Positions 10,451 through 23,269 of a stretch of 64,000 nucleotides of DNA are shown here, piece by piece. A model generated the notes under the pieces. That model had not been told where the DNA came from. It did not search any database and saw only the letters and a list, made by a program, of their open reading frames with translations. The stretch is from Larix kaempferi. Taxonomy: Eukaryota > Streptophyta > Pinopsida > Pinales > Pinaceae. The position numbers and the translations under genes are program-made. The stretch covers positions 3,824,001 to 3,888,000 of the forward strand of contig BSBM01000825.1 in NCBI GenBank assembly GCA_027924585.1, in the 5' to 3' direction. Each line of letters begins with the position of its first letter. Position 1 is the first letter of the stretch.

Positions 10451-11262
10451 ATTATCTATACATACTATATTGTAACATAATGTTATTATATTAACTATTA
10501 TAATATATATGTAACATACATACTATATAATACTATATTAACTATTCATATTATATTATATTATAACATATAACACTTATCACCAATCCAAAGAATGATC
10601 AATGCACGAACCAATACCATGAGTTATAACTATAACATATGACAAAATTGTGTGGAATAAAGTTGTAGGTCCCCATATCTGTTGGTACACAATCATGGTA
10701 AATCAAAGGATGTAAAGAATACCGGGCGCCTGATATGTGTGCCTTTAAAGGATCCCTTGGGGACCCACAAAACAAAACAACCTTCCATGGTATCTTTGGA
10801 TACAACTTTTGCTTAATAAAAGTTGTTTTTTCGCTTGAAAAAAAAACATAATGCATGTGTCAATTCAAAGGTGATAGTGAGTCCTTTTTGAAATTTATTG
10901 AAACCACTATCCCATTATCCCACTAACCACTTTTGGAGAAAGGTGGTTTTGGAACTTGGTCCTCTAGATGGTAACATGACGACTCAAGACAAAAAGGGAT
11001 TTGGGAAAGCATGAAGTCCTTGCCATGATTCCACATAACAACTAGAAACTATTAACTGATAGGTGTCTGAATTCCACACACACGTCAACAGTGAAACATG
11101 ATAGCAAATCATTCGATAAAGTATTAAAAGTTAATATAAAATAGGATTTTGTTATTTGAAAGCCCTAATTTACCGAAAATCATGGTAAGACATGTCACCT
11201 CATGCTCATTTTACTTTTAACCTTTATATTTTCTTAAAATTCCTCAAATTATAGTTGGGCTA
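10451..11262. other. No gene recognised
   Basis: AT-rich sequence; 10450-10570 is nearly pure A/T and continues the character of the 9.4-kb minisatellite target. The rest has no supported coding or RNA feature. Confidence 0.5.
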
Positions 11263-12640
11263 ATGGCTCATAAGAGGAAACCTACCACACCTGCTAAGGA
11301 TTTCATAAATCTTGCTTATGACCCTAGAGGTTTGATAGATTCGTATTATGACATCTATGATCCCCAATCGTTCAGAAAAACACCCTTTGGGAGGTTTCAA
11401 GACTCCAAAGATCATATCCCCTCTTGGGTTCCTGATCTAGCTAAAGCTACCAACCCTTCCTTTTACCATTCCTCGAGTTTGTCACCCCATGTTCCCAATT
11501 GAATAATCCTACTAAAAAAGAAGTCATGCGAATTGATGACTCCCAAATATTTTTTCCCAAAATCCATAAAGCCATTACAAAGATGTTAATGTTACCTTGG
11601 AAGACAATTCTTTGAACAATGAATCCCTAGTTGCAAAATTTAGGTCTCTCAACCCATATTAGGTCAAAGACTTAATGGCTATATATCTATAGAAAGAGTT
11701 AGATATTTCTGTGATTACCCTTCCCCTACGAGTAGATATTTTTCTAGATATACCTAGGGAAACCATTTCCATGATTTTCTAATACTAAGTTATGGTAATG
11801 ACATCATTGTGGATGGACCAATTTTCGGATTAATGCAAAATATTTGTCCTCTAGTTGGGGCCCCACCATGCAGATATGATAAGGCCACCTATTTTTCTAA
11901 GGCCATTAACAACTAATTAATCTAGTTTTCATTCTTGAAGTATTTTAGCTACCAATCTTACTTGGTTTATCTATTACTATATTTTTAGTCACCCAACTTT
12001 CATCTTTTAGAATGAAACAAGCTTGATGAAGAAGGTAATGCCTTGCATGTGACTGAATGGACCCCAATAGTTAGAAAACATGCTAAAAATGTGGATTTTA
12101 AAACATTTGTGGATAAGTTCACCTACATTGTTTAGATAATTTTCCATGGTGATTATCCACCAAGAATTTCTCATGAATGTAAACAATTTTTATAGTTGGG
12201 CCCTGATACCAGAGTTGGTGACTGGTATATCTAACAATATTATACCATCATTAGAATATTGGTCTTACCATGATTTCATCTGCAATGAAAGGAAAATCAA
12301 CTTTTCCTATTGTTGAGAAAATGTTACAAAGAATCCTTGAATTTTAAGGAAGGAAAAGTTTGGAGATATGACCCCCATATCATCATTTCTAATATAAGCC
12401 TTATCCATCCAATGCTTTGCTTATCTTCATGAGAGAGATTTGCAAATGGAGAGGTTAGAAAATAAATAAATATGGAGAGAAGTATAGGAGATCATGCAAA
12501 CTTAGTTGGAATAACAAGGGAGTCAATTATAGATCAAGAAAGAATCATGTGTTCAAGAGAAGGTAAATCAAGAAGTGGCCATAATTGATATAGAATGGTC
12601 CTCAAAAGAAGTAGTAGTGGATAATTAAATCACCACCATA
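11263..12640 (+). pseudogene. Decayed retroelement-type reading region, unknown family
   Basis: A 79-codon frame opens with ATG at 11263 (MAHKRKPTTPAKDFINLAYD) and continues with DPRGLIDSYYDIYDPQSFRK and FGRFQDSKDHIPSWVPDL. This is protein-like composition, unlike the neighbouring random frames. After its stop at 11502, stop-riddled protein-like fragments continue to about 12,600. I do not recognise the family and there is no RT, protease or knuckle motif. Position directly before the LTR at 12646 suggests it is a retroelement interior, but no polypurine tract separates the two, so the link is weak. Confidence 0.35.
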
Positions 12641-12645
12641 GTCAT

Positions 12646-12971
12646 TGTTAGAGGATCCTAGTCGATGAGTCGACTAGGTACTCCGCCAACTATGGTCGTC
12701 CCTAAGCCGTCGGTCGGTTAGTCGACCGACCGAGTAGTTGTAACCGAATAATTGTATGTAATCTATATAAATAGTTTGTAGATTCGATAACATAATAGAG
12801 ATCTATGCACTAATACTGTACTATGCTTTGGATCCATTAATATAAAGCTTCTTCTTGTTGTCCCACTTACTCTCTTATATGGTGGTATGATGTGTGTCTG
12901 CATGTGTTTTTTTTTCTCTATATTGGTATAATGTACTATCTGTAACCAATGCAATACCCTAGACTACAACA
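12646..12971 (+). repeat. LTR, family related to the 5161 LTR
   Basis: It starts TGTTAGAGGATCC and ends GACTACAACA. A TATA-like TATATAAATA lies near 12763-12772. GTCGAC / TCGACTAGG motifs near the start and the identical 10-bp end tie it to 5161-5518. The next bases, TTGGTTTCGCTTCCGATAG, sit where a primer-binding site should be (TGG after the LTR), making this more likely a 5' LTR of the gag relic downstream. No second copy is seen. Confidence 0.45.
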
Positions 12972-14411
12972 TTGGTTTCGCTTCCGATAGTACACATCGT
13001 TAAAAAATGAGAAAGATGCATAAATGCTAACAAAGAGAGAAATCTGAGAGTGGTGGGATAATACAGTAGCAAACTATATTCAAAATTATGCACGACAAAA
13101 CAATCTGACATTAGCACATGAAAGGCATAAATTCTTCACTAAGGCACGTGAGAAATTTATAGAGTATGTTCCTGGCAAAATAAAGAAATTCTTGATATTT
13201 GTTCATGACCAGATTGGACGTCTACAATGAAAATTTGTTGATGCAAAGGATCCTTAATGGAAAAAGAACAAATTTGTACATATGGTTCGAGAAAATATGT
13301 GAAGATTATTGTGAAGAACAAGCCATCGAGGACAGAGTATCCAATGATAAAATACGACACAATTTTTACACTAATCTTCATGAGAGTTTCTTTTGCTCCA
13401 TACCTAGCCTGTTATATAATTTTTTGATCAAGAATGGCCTTGGACACATCGTTGAACCCCGACCACCCTTAGAGGAGCACGTGACGACGAATTGGTAAAA
13501 TAAGCAAAAATATTGGGAATGGTTCATGAACGAACAACAGTGGGAATACTTTTTGATCAAATGATGACCATTGCTGACCTCATATCCGTCAGTCAATAAT
13601 AGTCGGGTTGGAAATGGGGGAGATCGTTGAAGATGTGTTCTGAATAAATAAGTTGTAGGCTAGTTGATGAAACAATGAAGGCCTGTAAGAAGTCGAGTCC
13701 GATGCGATGAAATAAATGTCCAGTCGTCCATAAGCAAATAGCAAATATTCAAAGAATAGAGAGAGAAAAAAATACAAATAATGAGAGCAATTGAGGGATA
13801 TTTCCATCGTGTTACGTAATAAGAGAGGCTTGAAGAAGTCATAGGAGATGGTCGAGTGGCCAAAAGTCCTACCTGAGTCGAGGGAAAGTCGACCAGTTGA
13901 AGAATAAGGTGAGGCACCGACATCAGAATATCGGTCAAACGCAGTGGTATTGACCCCCCCAAAAAATGTGCATCATAATTCCAGATGCCGCAACTCCCTC
14001 CAGTTCTGTACCTATGATCATGACGACTAGACCGACTATTAGATAGATCGTCAAGTGCAACATGGGATTACGACCAGGTGACACTAGCATTTGGAACCGA
14101 GTTGTGGCAGAATCGCAGACAGATAGATGATCCAACAACCAGAGAGAGTTAATTGGATTACCTTCACTCTTGAGTTTGGGAGACACTCTTTCAATTTATT
14201 TTACTCAGACCACTTCGAGGTACCCCCCCGGAAGCAACATTATTGATAGAACCTGCCAACTAATCGGAGTCCCGACTGGATAAAGAAGAGTCTGTAGAGG
14301 AGATATGTTTGTCTTGGAAATAGTTGCATTCATCAGTAGTTACTAGTATTCAGTTAACAAAGTTCTTTCAATAATCATTCAGTCAGTCCAAAATCTCATA
14401 AAAATAGCAAT
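12972..14411 (+). other. Leader or insertion mosaic before the gag relic
   Basis: No intact gene. A 99-codon frame at 13199-13498 is protein-like (FEKICEDYCEEQAIEDRVSN) but unassigned. At 13610-13625 there is a purine tract AAATGGGGGAGA, and the ~320 bp after it are rich in GTCGA motifs and end near TGGTATTGACC at 13950. That could be a further, decayed LTR with its primer site, though the evidence is only motif order. GTACCCCCCCGG at 14220 is another short homopolymer-rich spot. Confidence 0.3.
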
Positions 14412-17277
14412 ATGGTTGTACATCTTCCAGTCAATACTCCTATTTTCGAAGGAGATGGAGATCCTAAAAAGAATTGGTTTGTGTGTGAGGACTTGTGGCA
14501 AGCTAACTTAATTGATGATGAAAATCAACAAATTGCAAAGTTTGTAGGAGGTCTCAGAAATTGTGCACTCGCATGGTATATGAATTTTTCGGAAGAAGGT
14601 CCAAAAACAAAGAAGCAAATCAAAGACACCTTCCTATACCACTTCAAGGTCAACGATTCAAAACATTTGGCAGGACACCGCATGAAGTAGATTAAACAAA
14701 GAGTGGGAAAATCTACCTGAGAATATGATAGAATATTTAAAGATCTCCTAATCCAAATGCCCGCTAAAATCGACCCTGTTGTAGTCATCCAATTTTTTTT
14801 CGACAGTCTAGCTGAAAGAATCAAAACTCCGCTATTGATGCACGGCTACACAGCCTATGAAGATGCCCTGAAGAAAGCATTACGAATTGAATCAAATTCA
14901 AATCATTCCAGTCACACCATCGACAAATAACTGCAAGATAGAATCGAGAGGATGGAGAAATCAATGCAGCATCTGATTCTCTGACACAATGATCTATGGT
15001 GCACAAGATGCTCTAATGAAGGGAACACTAAGGAAAATCATCCTTATGATAATAGGAGAACCTATCAAAATAATTATAACGTTCAACAAAGAGAAATGAT
15101 AATACTAGAAGAACAATTGAATATATTTCTCGAAGAAAGGAAGCCAGAACATGTCCAGACGATGCAAACGACTTATTTCTGTGATATTTGTGGAAGATTT
15201 GAGCCCCACACAATGACAGACTTCCTATATAATGCTAATAATTTCAAGCCAAAGTGCTATGGAATATTTCGGACGACGCAACACTCGACCGCAGAGTGCA
15301 TACAAAACTTAAAAGCTAAAGCAAACCACCACATCATCTATCAGACGCAGACAGTCGATCAATGAGGACGGGATAATCTCAATAATGACCACCGCAATTA
15401 TGGAAATAATCGACGAAGAGGATACAATGGTCGAGGAAAAAACTATAATAATCGGGTATATCAACCACCAGGTCAGACTCGACCATGCTGTTATGTATGT
15501 TTTAGTGAAGAACATTTGAGTCCCGACTGTTTGTGGAAGGACAGGATTGACTCAAAATTTTGTACAAAGTGTGGAGTCGGGGAGCACAATCTTGAAGAGT
15601 GCCCCATCATGTTAGACTCCCTTAATAAAAGAAAATTTGTTAACATTTTATCATGTGTCTCTAAAAATGAAGCGTGTAGCACTTAAAATCTGCATGTAAT
15701 TACACGACAAGGCACAAAGATTGGGGGGATAACCCTCATGTCACTCGACTGCACAATAAGCACCCCACAAAGAAAAAACTATATATTCAAAAATGCCTCA
15801 TAAATATTCTCACAAATAGAATCTGATGAAAGTAAGGAAGAAAATAAAAGTAAAATGCTTCATGACTTACTTCATCTATTAACAAAAGAAGAAGTTGTGA
15901 CAAGGTTAATCGAATTAATGCATCTTATCATAGATAATGGCCAAAATGGAAAAATTACCAAAATGCTATGCAGTATGAACCACAAAGATAAATTCGATAT
16001 GGACCCTCTTGTTGACTTGGAAGTCGACAGATTTTGAATTTCACAAGTCGTCCTCGACTCGACTTTGGATCACAAGAAAACATCATGACCAGATCAACAT
16101 GGGAAAGCATTGGTCAACCACGACTTGAAGAATAAGGGATATATCTCAAATTAGCGGACCAAGGACTTATTGAACCCATTGGTGTATGGAGAAATGTCAA
16201 AAATTCAATCATGGGCATCAACACCTATATCGATTTCGAAATCATTGATCCAAGAGAAGAGGCCAAATATTTTCCAACACTAGTCGAACAACAATGGGAC
16301 AAAAAATGAAAGCTTCCATTTCATTGGAGAAAGAATGGATTAAACTGAAAGGAGATGGGAAAAAATTAATTGTACCTATCAATCCATATCAAGGAAAACC
16401 TTGGGCAGAACCTGATGATAATGATGAAGACATATGTTGTCTGTATCAAATAGTCCACAAAGATGAAGACTTCGTCGAACCCAATAATCATGGAGAACTG
16501 CGATTGGGGACCCCATTGTCTATTGGGTACAACTTTGACTAAGAATTATATGACTGGAAAATTGAAATTTATGAAGCACAAGCTCGTGAATGTTGGTCTG
16601 TCGAATTCATACCTAGAAAAATAACATGACAATGTTTTACTGTATCTGTCGTTCCAAAAATATTCAAAAAAAATATCAGAGAATATCCGACTATGATTCC
16701 CACGAAGAAGAAACCAATGAATATTCCACCAATGCGATATAAAGAGTGAGAATCTCTGATTGCTCATATAGAAGAAGTATCTGAAAATTTCAGTGAACAA
16801 GGCAGACTCCAGACTTTGGTTGAAACATTCACTGGACAAGCCGTAAGATGGTGGGGTACACATCAATCTTGTCTACAAACTTGGACTACTGCTTCTACAA
16901 ATTTTATTAAACGGTTTGGAGGGGAAAAGATTACATCACAAATGATAATACCTAAATTCATGCAAGGCCAAGACCCAATTCGCCATATCAATCTATGCGA
17001 AAGTGAATGGAAACAAGCTGGATACAGATATGAAATACTTTACCCTCATATTTTTCCAAGTACGCTCGAAGATATACCAAGTAAATGGTATAATATGGAA
17101 GAATCTCGAGGAGACACATTCAACTGGACAAAGCTTATTGAAAATTTCATCAAAGATTCTCCTTTCATCCTAGAAAAAGAAAATATACGAGAAGCAGTCG
17201 ACCAAATTAAAAATTTCGTCCAACCAATGGACGAGATTACTACGTTGAATACAACTGAACGACCTCAACCAAGCTAA
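14412..17277 (+). pseudogene. gag - zinc knuckles - protease - second capsid-like domain relic
   Basis: The relic opens with ATG at 14412. Residues 1-190 are a Retrotrans_gag-type capsid domain (FEGDGDP, FVGGLRNCALAWYMNF, then YEDALKKALRIE after one stop). Five CCHC-type motifs follow. Two are intact, CYVCFSEEHLSPDC near 15489 and CTKCGVGEHNLEEC near 15561. Three are degenerate, at about 14998, 15179 and 15260. Near 16050-16540 comes an aspartic-protease-like region: LDFGSQENI in place of the usual D-[ST]-G, then LADQGLIEPIGVWRNV, IMGINTYIDFEIIDP and KMKASISLEKEWIKLKG. In frame with its later part is a second capsid-like domain (16740-17160) with TFTGQAVRWWGTH, FIKRFGG and PSKWYNMEESRGDTF. 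Reverse transcriptase, which should follow the protease in Ty3/gypsy, is absent. Stops and at least two frame changes show it is dead. Confidence 0.6.
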
Positions 17278-17289
17278 AATAATATTACA

Positions 17290-19670
17290 ACAAGAGAAAT
17301 ACGTCGATCGACACGACTTAAGCTTGAAAACAATAAAAAATTGGGCAAGAGTTTTCAATGGAAAATATGACATCCTCAAGTTCAAAATCTTGTAAATACA
17401 TTGATGAACATCAGTACAGAAGGGAAATAAGAACCAGAATGATTTATTGCAAGTGACTTTCCCAGGATTTTACAGAATTCAAAGAAGGGGAGCGCAAGAT
17501 TAATGAACAAAGAGCACCGGAATGGATGGATGCAGAAATCAAACTAAAATAAGTCGACCTATTGAACGACAACCGGCCAAAGTTGGAAAAAATAGGAGAT
17601 TCAGTCATGGATTTTGATAAGAATCAATTGTTGTATAATTTAGATGTGATAGTAGAAACTGCCTATAAATAAGAAACTTCTTGTAAAAAAACAATATCAA
17701 AAACTTCGGATGAGCTCCTTGAACAAGTAAATGGTGATGAACATAAGAAGGCCGGGTTAGAGAAACAAGAGGGTAGAAATACAAAATCAATCCCTCAAAA
17801 ACATTCAAAAGGAAAAGTTCTCGAAGGCCTCTTAGTGACTATATATCATGCTTCCACAACAAACTCATCTAGAGAAGTGATTGAAGAAGCTGGAGGCATA
17901 TAGGGGCCTTCTGAAACTAATGTGGAAGGGAAGAAAAAAGGTGTTAAGCTAGATATGTTTTATGAGATGGAACAAATACATAAGTAATCCAACAAATTAA
18001 GGACGGAATTGTATCTCCAAGTATGGAATAAGGGATTATCCATTCCTATAATGTTGACCTCGGTTGAGTATGAGAAGGAAACTTTTGATTTAGTTGTTTT
18101 GTAACCTAAAGTAGACAAAAGTGGACTTGAAATAAAGGCAAATGAATATGAAGCTACTAGGATGGAATTCAATTTGAATAAAATGCATGTGATCAACAAG
18201 GTTGAGTGGCACAAACAAACAAGTGATCTCTAGGTATCTTTTACAAGCTACTACAAATGTTGAAAAGCTTCAGGGGATAGTTGGTGAATTGGAAAAGTAG
18301 TTGAAGGAACAAAAAAATGTTAATATGACAAGAATGACTGGGTTACATGACCTAGAGCATAATTTGGTAACCGTTGGAGTGGATCCAAAGGATAGATATG
18401 CTATAAAATCAATTCTCATGGATATAGATAATGAGATTTGGGTTTTGGAAAAAAAACTAAAAATTCGAAATATTGAACATATACAGAGTAAGGAATTAAT
18501 AGCAGCTCAAAAAGATATAGAATCACACTATATGATGAAATTATTACATTGAAGGTAACAATGCACGCCTCAACTAAATGTTAGAATATTAACAAGAAAG
18601 ACAATGTTTGAAAACATAAGAAAGTTCTACTAAGCAACATACCTTAGCTCAACAAGCTACAATTGTTGAAGAAATCAAAGACTCATGTGCTAAACAAGAG
18701 GCAATATTGACAAATAAAGTCTCATAACTCTGTAGTCAAATGAATGTAGAAGCTAAATTGAAGTTAATGGATATTGAGAAGTAAAACTAAAGTCCTCAAT
18801 ACAAGTCAAGGATGTTGAGATTAAAAAATACCAAGAGGGAAGTTTAAAAAATCAAAATATCAAAGATGAAGGTGACCAAACAATCAAGAAATTGAACCAA
18901 ATCTTAGAACAAGCTACCAAATAGGAATCTAGAAAGAAATATCTTGTAGGTGCTAAGCACATGATATGGTATCCTATTACAATTGTTATGAATAATTTTA
19001 GAGGTCATTTGGAAGAGGTGCAAGAAACGGAGGTTTTGGCGCATCATGACCAAATTGAATATTTTAAAATATGGACTAAACTAGGTGATAAGCCTTATGT
19101 GGTTGATGCAGTAATCATATTTTTGAATAGTGGGACTCAAAATGGTTTGGTTTCATTAGGCCTGGAGGGTTAGACAACTGCAATTATGGAAGCTAGTAAA
19201 TTCCATACTAGAAGGAATTTTGTCCAAATGACCCAGAATAAATGTAATGCAATTGCAAGAAGCAATAAGTTGTTTAAGGAAACATTTAACCCATTATTTA
19301 TAATTGGGTTTTCAATCTTTGGAATGAAAATGGATGGTTATTTGGTTGGGATATATATCAACATGGATTACAAAAGAGTAGGGATAGTGTCGAGCAACTT
19401 CAAGATGTTGTTGGTTATTTAAAGGGGCAATTAATTTTCGATAAATTGTCCCTAGATTTTAGACTACTGAATAACCTCAAATATTTACTAAATCGCCTAC
19501 CTGGAACCACTTATGATCCTTGTACAAAATTAGATTATGCTTTGATAAAAATGGTGGGATATCGTATGCCTATAGGTCTTGAATGGATCCAAATTGTTAG
19601 ACTACAAAGGTGTATGTTGGCTTCATCTTGTGATGTGTTAACCTCAAAAATTGGTAGAAGAGGGTAATGT
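17290..19670 (+). pseudogene. Decayed coiled-coil reading region after the gag relic
   Basis: Broken but clearly protein-like frames continue for about 2.3 kb. Examples are KTSDELLEQVNGDEHKKAG near 17701, KLRTELYLQVWNKG near 17998, an 83-codon frame at 18301-18552 with DNEIWVLEKKLKIRNIEHIQ, and frames at 18961-19667 containing EYFKIWTKLGDKPYVVDAVI. The Lys/Glu/Leu heptad pattern between 18240 and 18950 suggests a long coiled coil followed by a more globular part. I recognise no family. The position downstream of the gag-protease relic, and the similar regions at 2.7-5.1 kb and 23.3-23.7 kb, suggest an extra open reading frame of a non-autonomous element class. No 3' LTR was identified. Confidence 0.35.
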
Positions 19671-21560
19671 GTCCAATGATCAGTAGATTCAAAATGTCAA
19701 TATTGAATCCTTATCACTGCAGTTGAAGGTTATTTTGTAACAATTTGTATATATTTATTTTTCTCATATTTACAAGGAGAATAATGAGACTATAGACTCT
19801 CTATCCAAAAGGGGCTTGTGGATGAACATAGACTTAATATTGGAAGAAATTGGGAAAGGGGCCACCATGGTGACTTAGATGTCTCTTTAATGTGTAACAC
19901 AGTTTTGGTGTATGTGCTATTATTGCTACTTAGATATTTCTTCTCACTTTTTTGTTCAGATTTATTTTTTATCTTGTTGGACACATAGGAAGGCTTGATA
20001 TCTTTTTTTGTTTGGCCTCTTGAGGCAATGCATTGGGAGTAATGTATTTAGAATTTTTTGTTGATATAGTTCACAAGGAAAATCTTTGTCCTCCTTGAAT
20101 ATGATGTAATAAGTGATCTTGCACCTCAAGAATGTGTTTGGTATTCTACTTAAAATATAAATATGATTTCTTCCTTGGAAGACAAATTAGTATCTTTGGG
20201 ATGCAATGTGTTGTATCAAGATGTACAAATCTCTGTATTTGTAAGCATGAGATAAGGAGCATGCCATTTGGTGATTTGGATCTTTTTATCATGTCCAAAA
20301 CAGTATGAATCAATTTTATATCTTTGGATGTCCTCTTGTTCTATTAGAATTGTTACTATGCATGTTGGTTGGAAGGAAGTGTTTGCAAAGATACATGACT
20401 ATTGTAGTTGTCACTAAAAGGTGTTAGTTTGAAGACATAAGTTCTTTGAATTAATCCAAGAATAAGTTTGAAGACTATTCAATGGGGCAAGATCTAATGT
20501 AGAATTATATGGACTGTTATGCTTTTCTGATGATAGGTATTTTCATTAATTTTTAGATAAGATAATGAATCATATTTGAATGGGACTTCTGAAATTTCTA
20601 TTAATATTATTTGTCTAGCTAGATGTTGGCATTATGGTCACAACTAGATTCCATTAGTAACCAAAATGTTCTTTAAAAATGTGCTTATAACATTTCAAAT
20701 TCATTGGCAAAGGAAATAGGTTTGTCTTAATTACAAGTCTAATTGGAAATTATTGGCTAGTTTGTACACCTGTTTGTAGCTTTGTCACCACAAAGTAGGT
20801 TGGATCACAATATGCAGTAGCAAAAATTATTAGTAGAAGTAGATTGAGTCTATATGTTGAGGAAAATTTATATGTTTCACATGCAACACACAATCATGTA
20901 AATTGCAAGTGATGGAATACTTTTTCTACATAACAAATGTTCATTTCTAGGCGGTGCGTTTAGTGTAATATGAATATGCTAAGTTTGATAGAAACTTCAA
21001 TTGTGAGAATCTTAACCGATGGTTGTGAAGCCTTTAGGCATACTTCAAGACTCGCCCCGAGATTAATAATACATTGAATCTCCAAACCATTAAATCCCAT
21101 ATGGAAAAAACTATGCTAGAATGGTGACAAAATAACCAAAATTTGTTCTATATTTAAAAAGGTGTGTTTCTCACTGGGATGATATCAAATCCACTATGTT
21201 TTCAAGGATCTAACCTCCTCTATATATCAAGTGAACCTATTGGAACAATGGCTTTGCATAAGAAACTTCCAATCAATTAGTCTAATAATACATTGAGTTG
21301 TTCAAGAAGCATATTTATATCAAGTAGATAATTTCATATTTAGAAAAGGTACTCATAATCAATTTTATTTCTATATTACTTCCTAGTCTTGGATATAAGT
21401 TGGTTATGTTTGAGGTAGATATTTGGAAAAATAAAATAAAATAGCCATCGTCATTGAAATTGAGATCAAATCTATGTTTTTGAGAAAAGAGTTTGTTATG
21501 TATCCAAATATTAAAAATATTAGTTAAATCATAAATAGGAGAAATTAATTAAATAGTTAA
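19671..21560. other. No gene recognised
   Basis: About 1.9 kb of AT-rich sequence without supported coding, RNA or terminal-repeat structure on either strand. It may be the tail of the element at 12.6-19.7 kb. Confidence 0.5.
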
Positions 21561-22970
21561 ATTCTATGGGTACATCGTTCCATTGAGACGATACCCAAAT
21601 GACCTATAAATGGTCAAGTGCTTGTAAATGTAAATCATCTTCTATGTATTTCACCAACTATTCAACAAATATATTTTTACTATGGAATTATCGTCAATTG
21701 GATGACTAATCCATTTGGAGGGTTTCGAAAATCCAATTCTGATCCGGCATTTGGCCATCATCTCAGAGTTTCTCTGAATTAAAAGATCATTTTGATCGAA
21801 TTGGCTTTTGGCCATTTAAAACCCATATTTTCCGAAAAACCCTATTCTCGCATACTTTTGAGTTCTCCCATTTCTTCTCCCTCACACTAGCTTCCTTATC
21901 CTCCCAAATCCATACCCAACCCTCCACGCTGCCCCTTCCATCCTCCTTTTCCATCCCACCCCCCTCCACCACATGTGCATTGCTCCACGTCATTCTCCCC
22001 TTCCATCACTACATCCCTCGCATGATCCTCCACCCCTACGCTAGCACTGCGCTATCCCCCCAACTGCATCATCTCTTTGTGCCAGCTCTCCTCCCCACTC
22101 CCTCCACACGCCACACCCCTGTCAGATCTGCACCAGCACCTGCTTTGTGACCTACTCTCCATCCCTCCCCCTTGCTTGCGTGCATTCACTCACTCATCCA
22201 CCTACTAACCAAAGCTCTTCCCCCACTCTTACGTTGTCTCCCGCCTTCCTCCGTGTTTCCTGCAACCCCCGACAGCTGCTCCTCGTCGCCAAATCCTCCT
22301 CCACAACCCCCCGTCTGAGTTCCCTCTACCTTCCTTCCGCCTCCACGCCTGCACTCTCCACGCTACCCACATTTTATAGTGCCTTCTCCCTCTTCTTACC
22401 CCTTCGTTCCTGTGTTTAGCTGCACCCGCCATTACCACAAATCCTGCGCTCCTACACACCCTCCCTCACACCAAATCTACCCCGTGATCTCCCTTGGATC
22501 CTCTCCCATCTGTGCACGCATTCCACCTCCTCTACCTGCGACGCCCCACTGTGTGGCTCTCCTCCTTACTTCTCCCACCATTCTTATGCCTCCTTCCCGC
22601 ACCCTCCCACGCCACCATGCCCGCATCTCTCCACACTCATCCACCCTACGCGCTCCATCACCGCATGCATCCTCCACCACCCCGCGTTTCTCCACTTCCG
22701 CCTGCGTCCACCACCTCCTGCGCCCTCTCCACCCACGCCCACCTACATCTGCTACTCCCGTTGCTCCTCCTCCTGGCCACGCCCTCTGCACACACCATCC
22801 ACCACCCATGCCACACCCACCTGCTCCCGTTGTTCCTCCTCCTGTCCATGCCCATGCCCAACTCCACTTCCACCTGCTTCCGCTGCTCCACATCCATGCG
22901 CCAACCATCCACTCCATTTCTCCACATCATTTTTTTACTTCATTACCGTTAAAACCATAACATCCAAGTC
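21561..22970 (+). other. C-rich, G-poor tract with TATA-like element upstream
   Basis: From about 21,880 to 22,920 the plus strand is dominated by C with A and T and is poor in G (strings such as CCACCTCCTGCGCCCTCTCC). A TTTAAAACCC box at about 21,817 and AAAAACCCTATTCTCGCATA just after it look like a promoter and leader start. Open frames occur on both strands (plus 22379-22960 and 22494-22952, minus 22477-22917), all Pro/His/Ser- or Gly/Trp/Arg-rich low complexity, which the base composition alone explains. It may be an LTR leader of an old element. Confidence 0.45.
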
Positions 22971-23265
22971 CAAGAAAATTTATAATAGTATTATTATTCC
23001 AATTAATAATTATTTTATACATTCCTAAATTATCCCAATACAAAAAAATATAATAACAACATTATTATATTATATTAAAAACTTGTTCCTTTATTATTTG
23101 AAATAATAATTATTATTATTTCAAAGCCTTAATCTTGCTCCTCCATAAAAAAAAATATTATTATTTTTAATAATTCTTATTATTATTCAATAATTGTAAA
23201 TTATTACAATTATTATTTTATAAGAAAGGGTCAAAGAAGATTTTTCCCAAGGAACAAATTAAAAG
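22971..23265. repeat. ATT-rich low-complexity tract
   Basis: Nearly pure A/T with repeated ATTATTATT / AATAATAAT blocks; it lies directly against the C-rich tract, giving an abrupt composition switch at about 22,960. Confidence 0.7.
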
Positions 23266-23269
23266 AATA

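Noticed and set aside
22379-22960. 193-, 152- and 146-codon open frames on both strands
   Set aside because: They are explained by the C-rich, stop-poor composition; all are low-complexity Pro/His or Gly/Trp peptides and they overlap each other on opposite strands.
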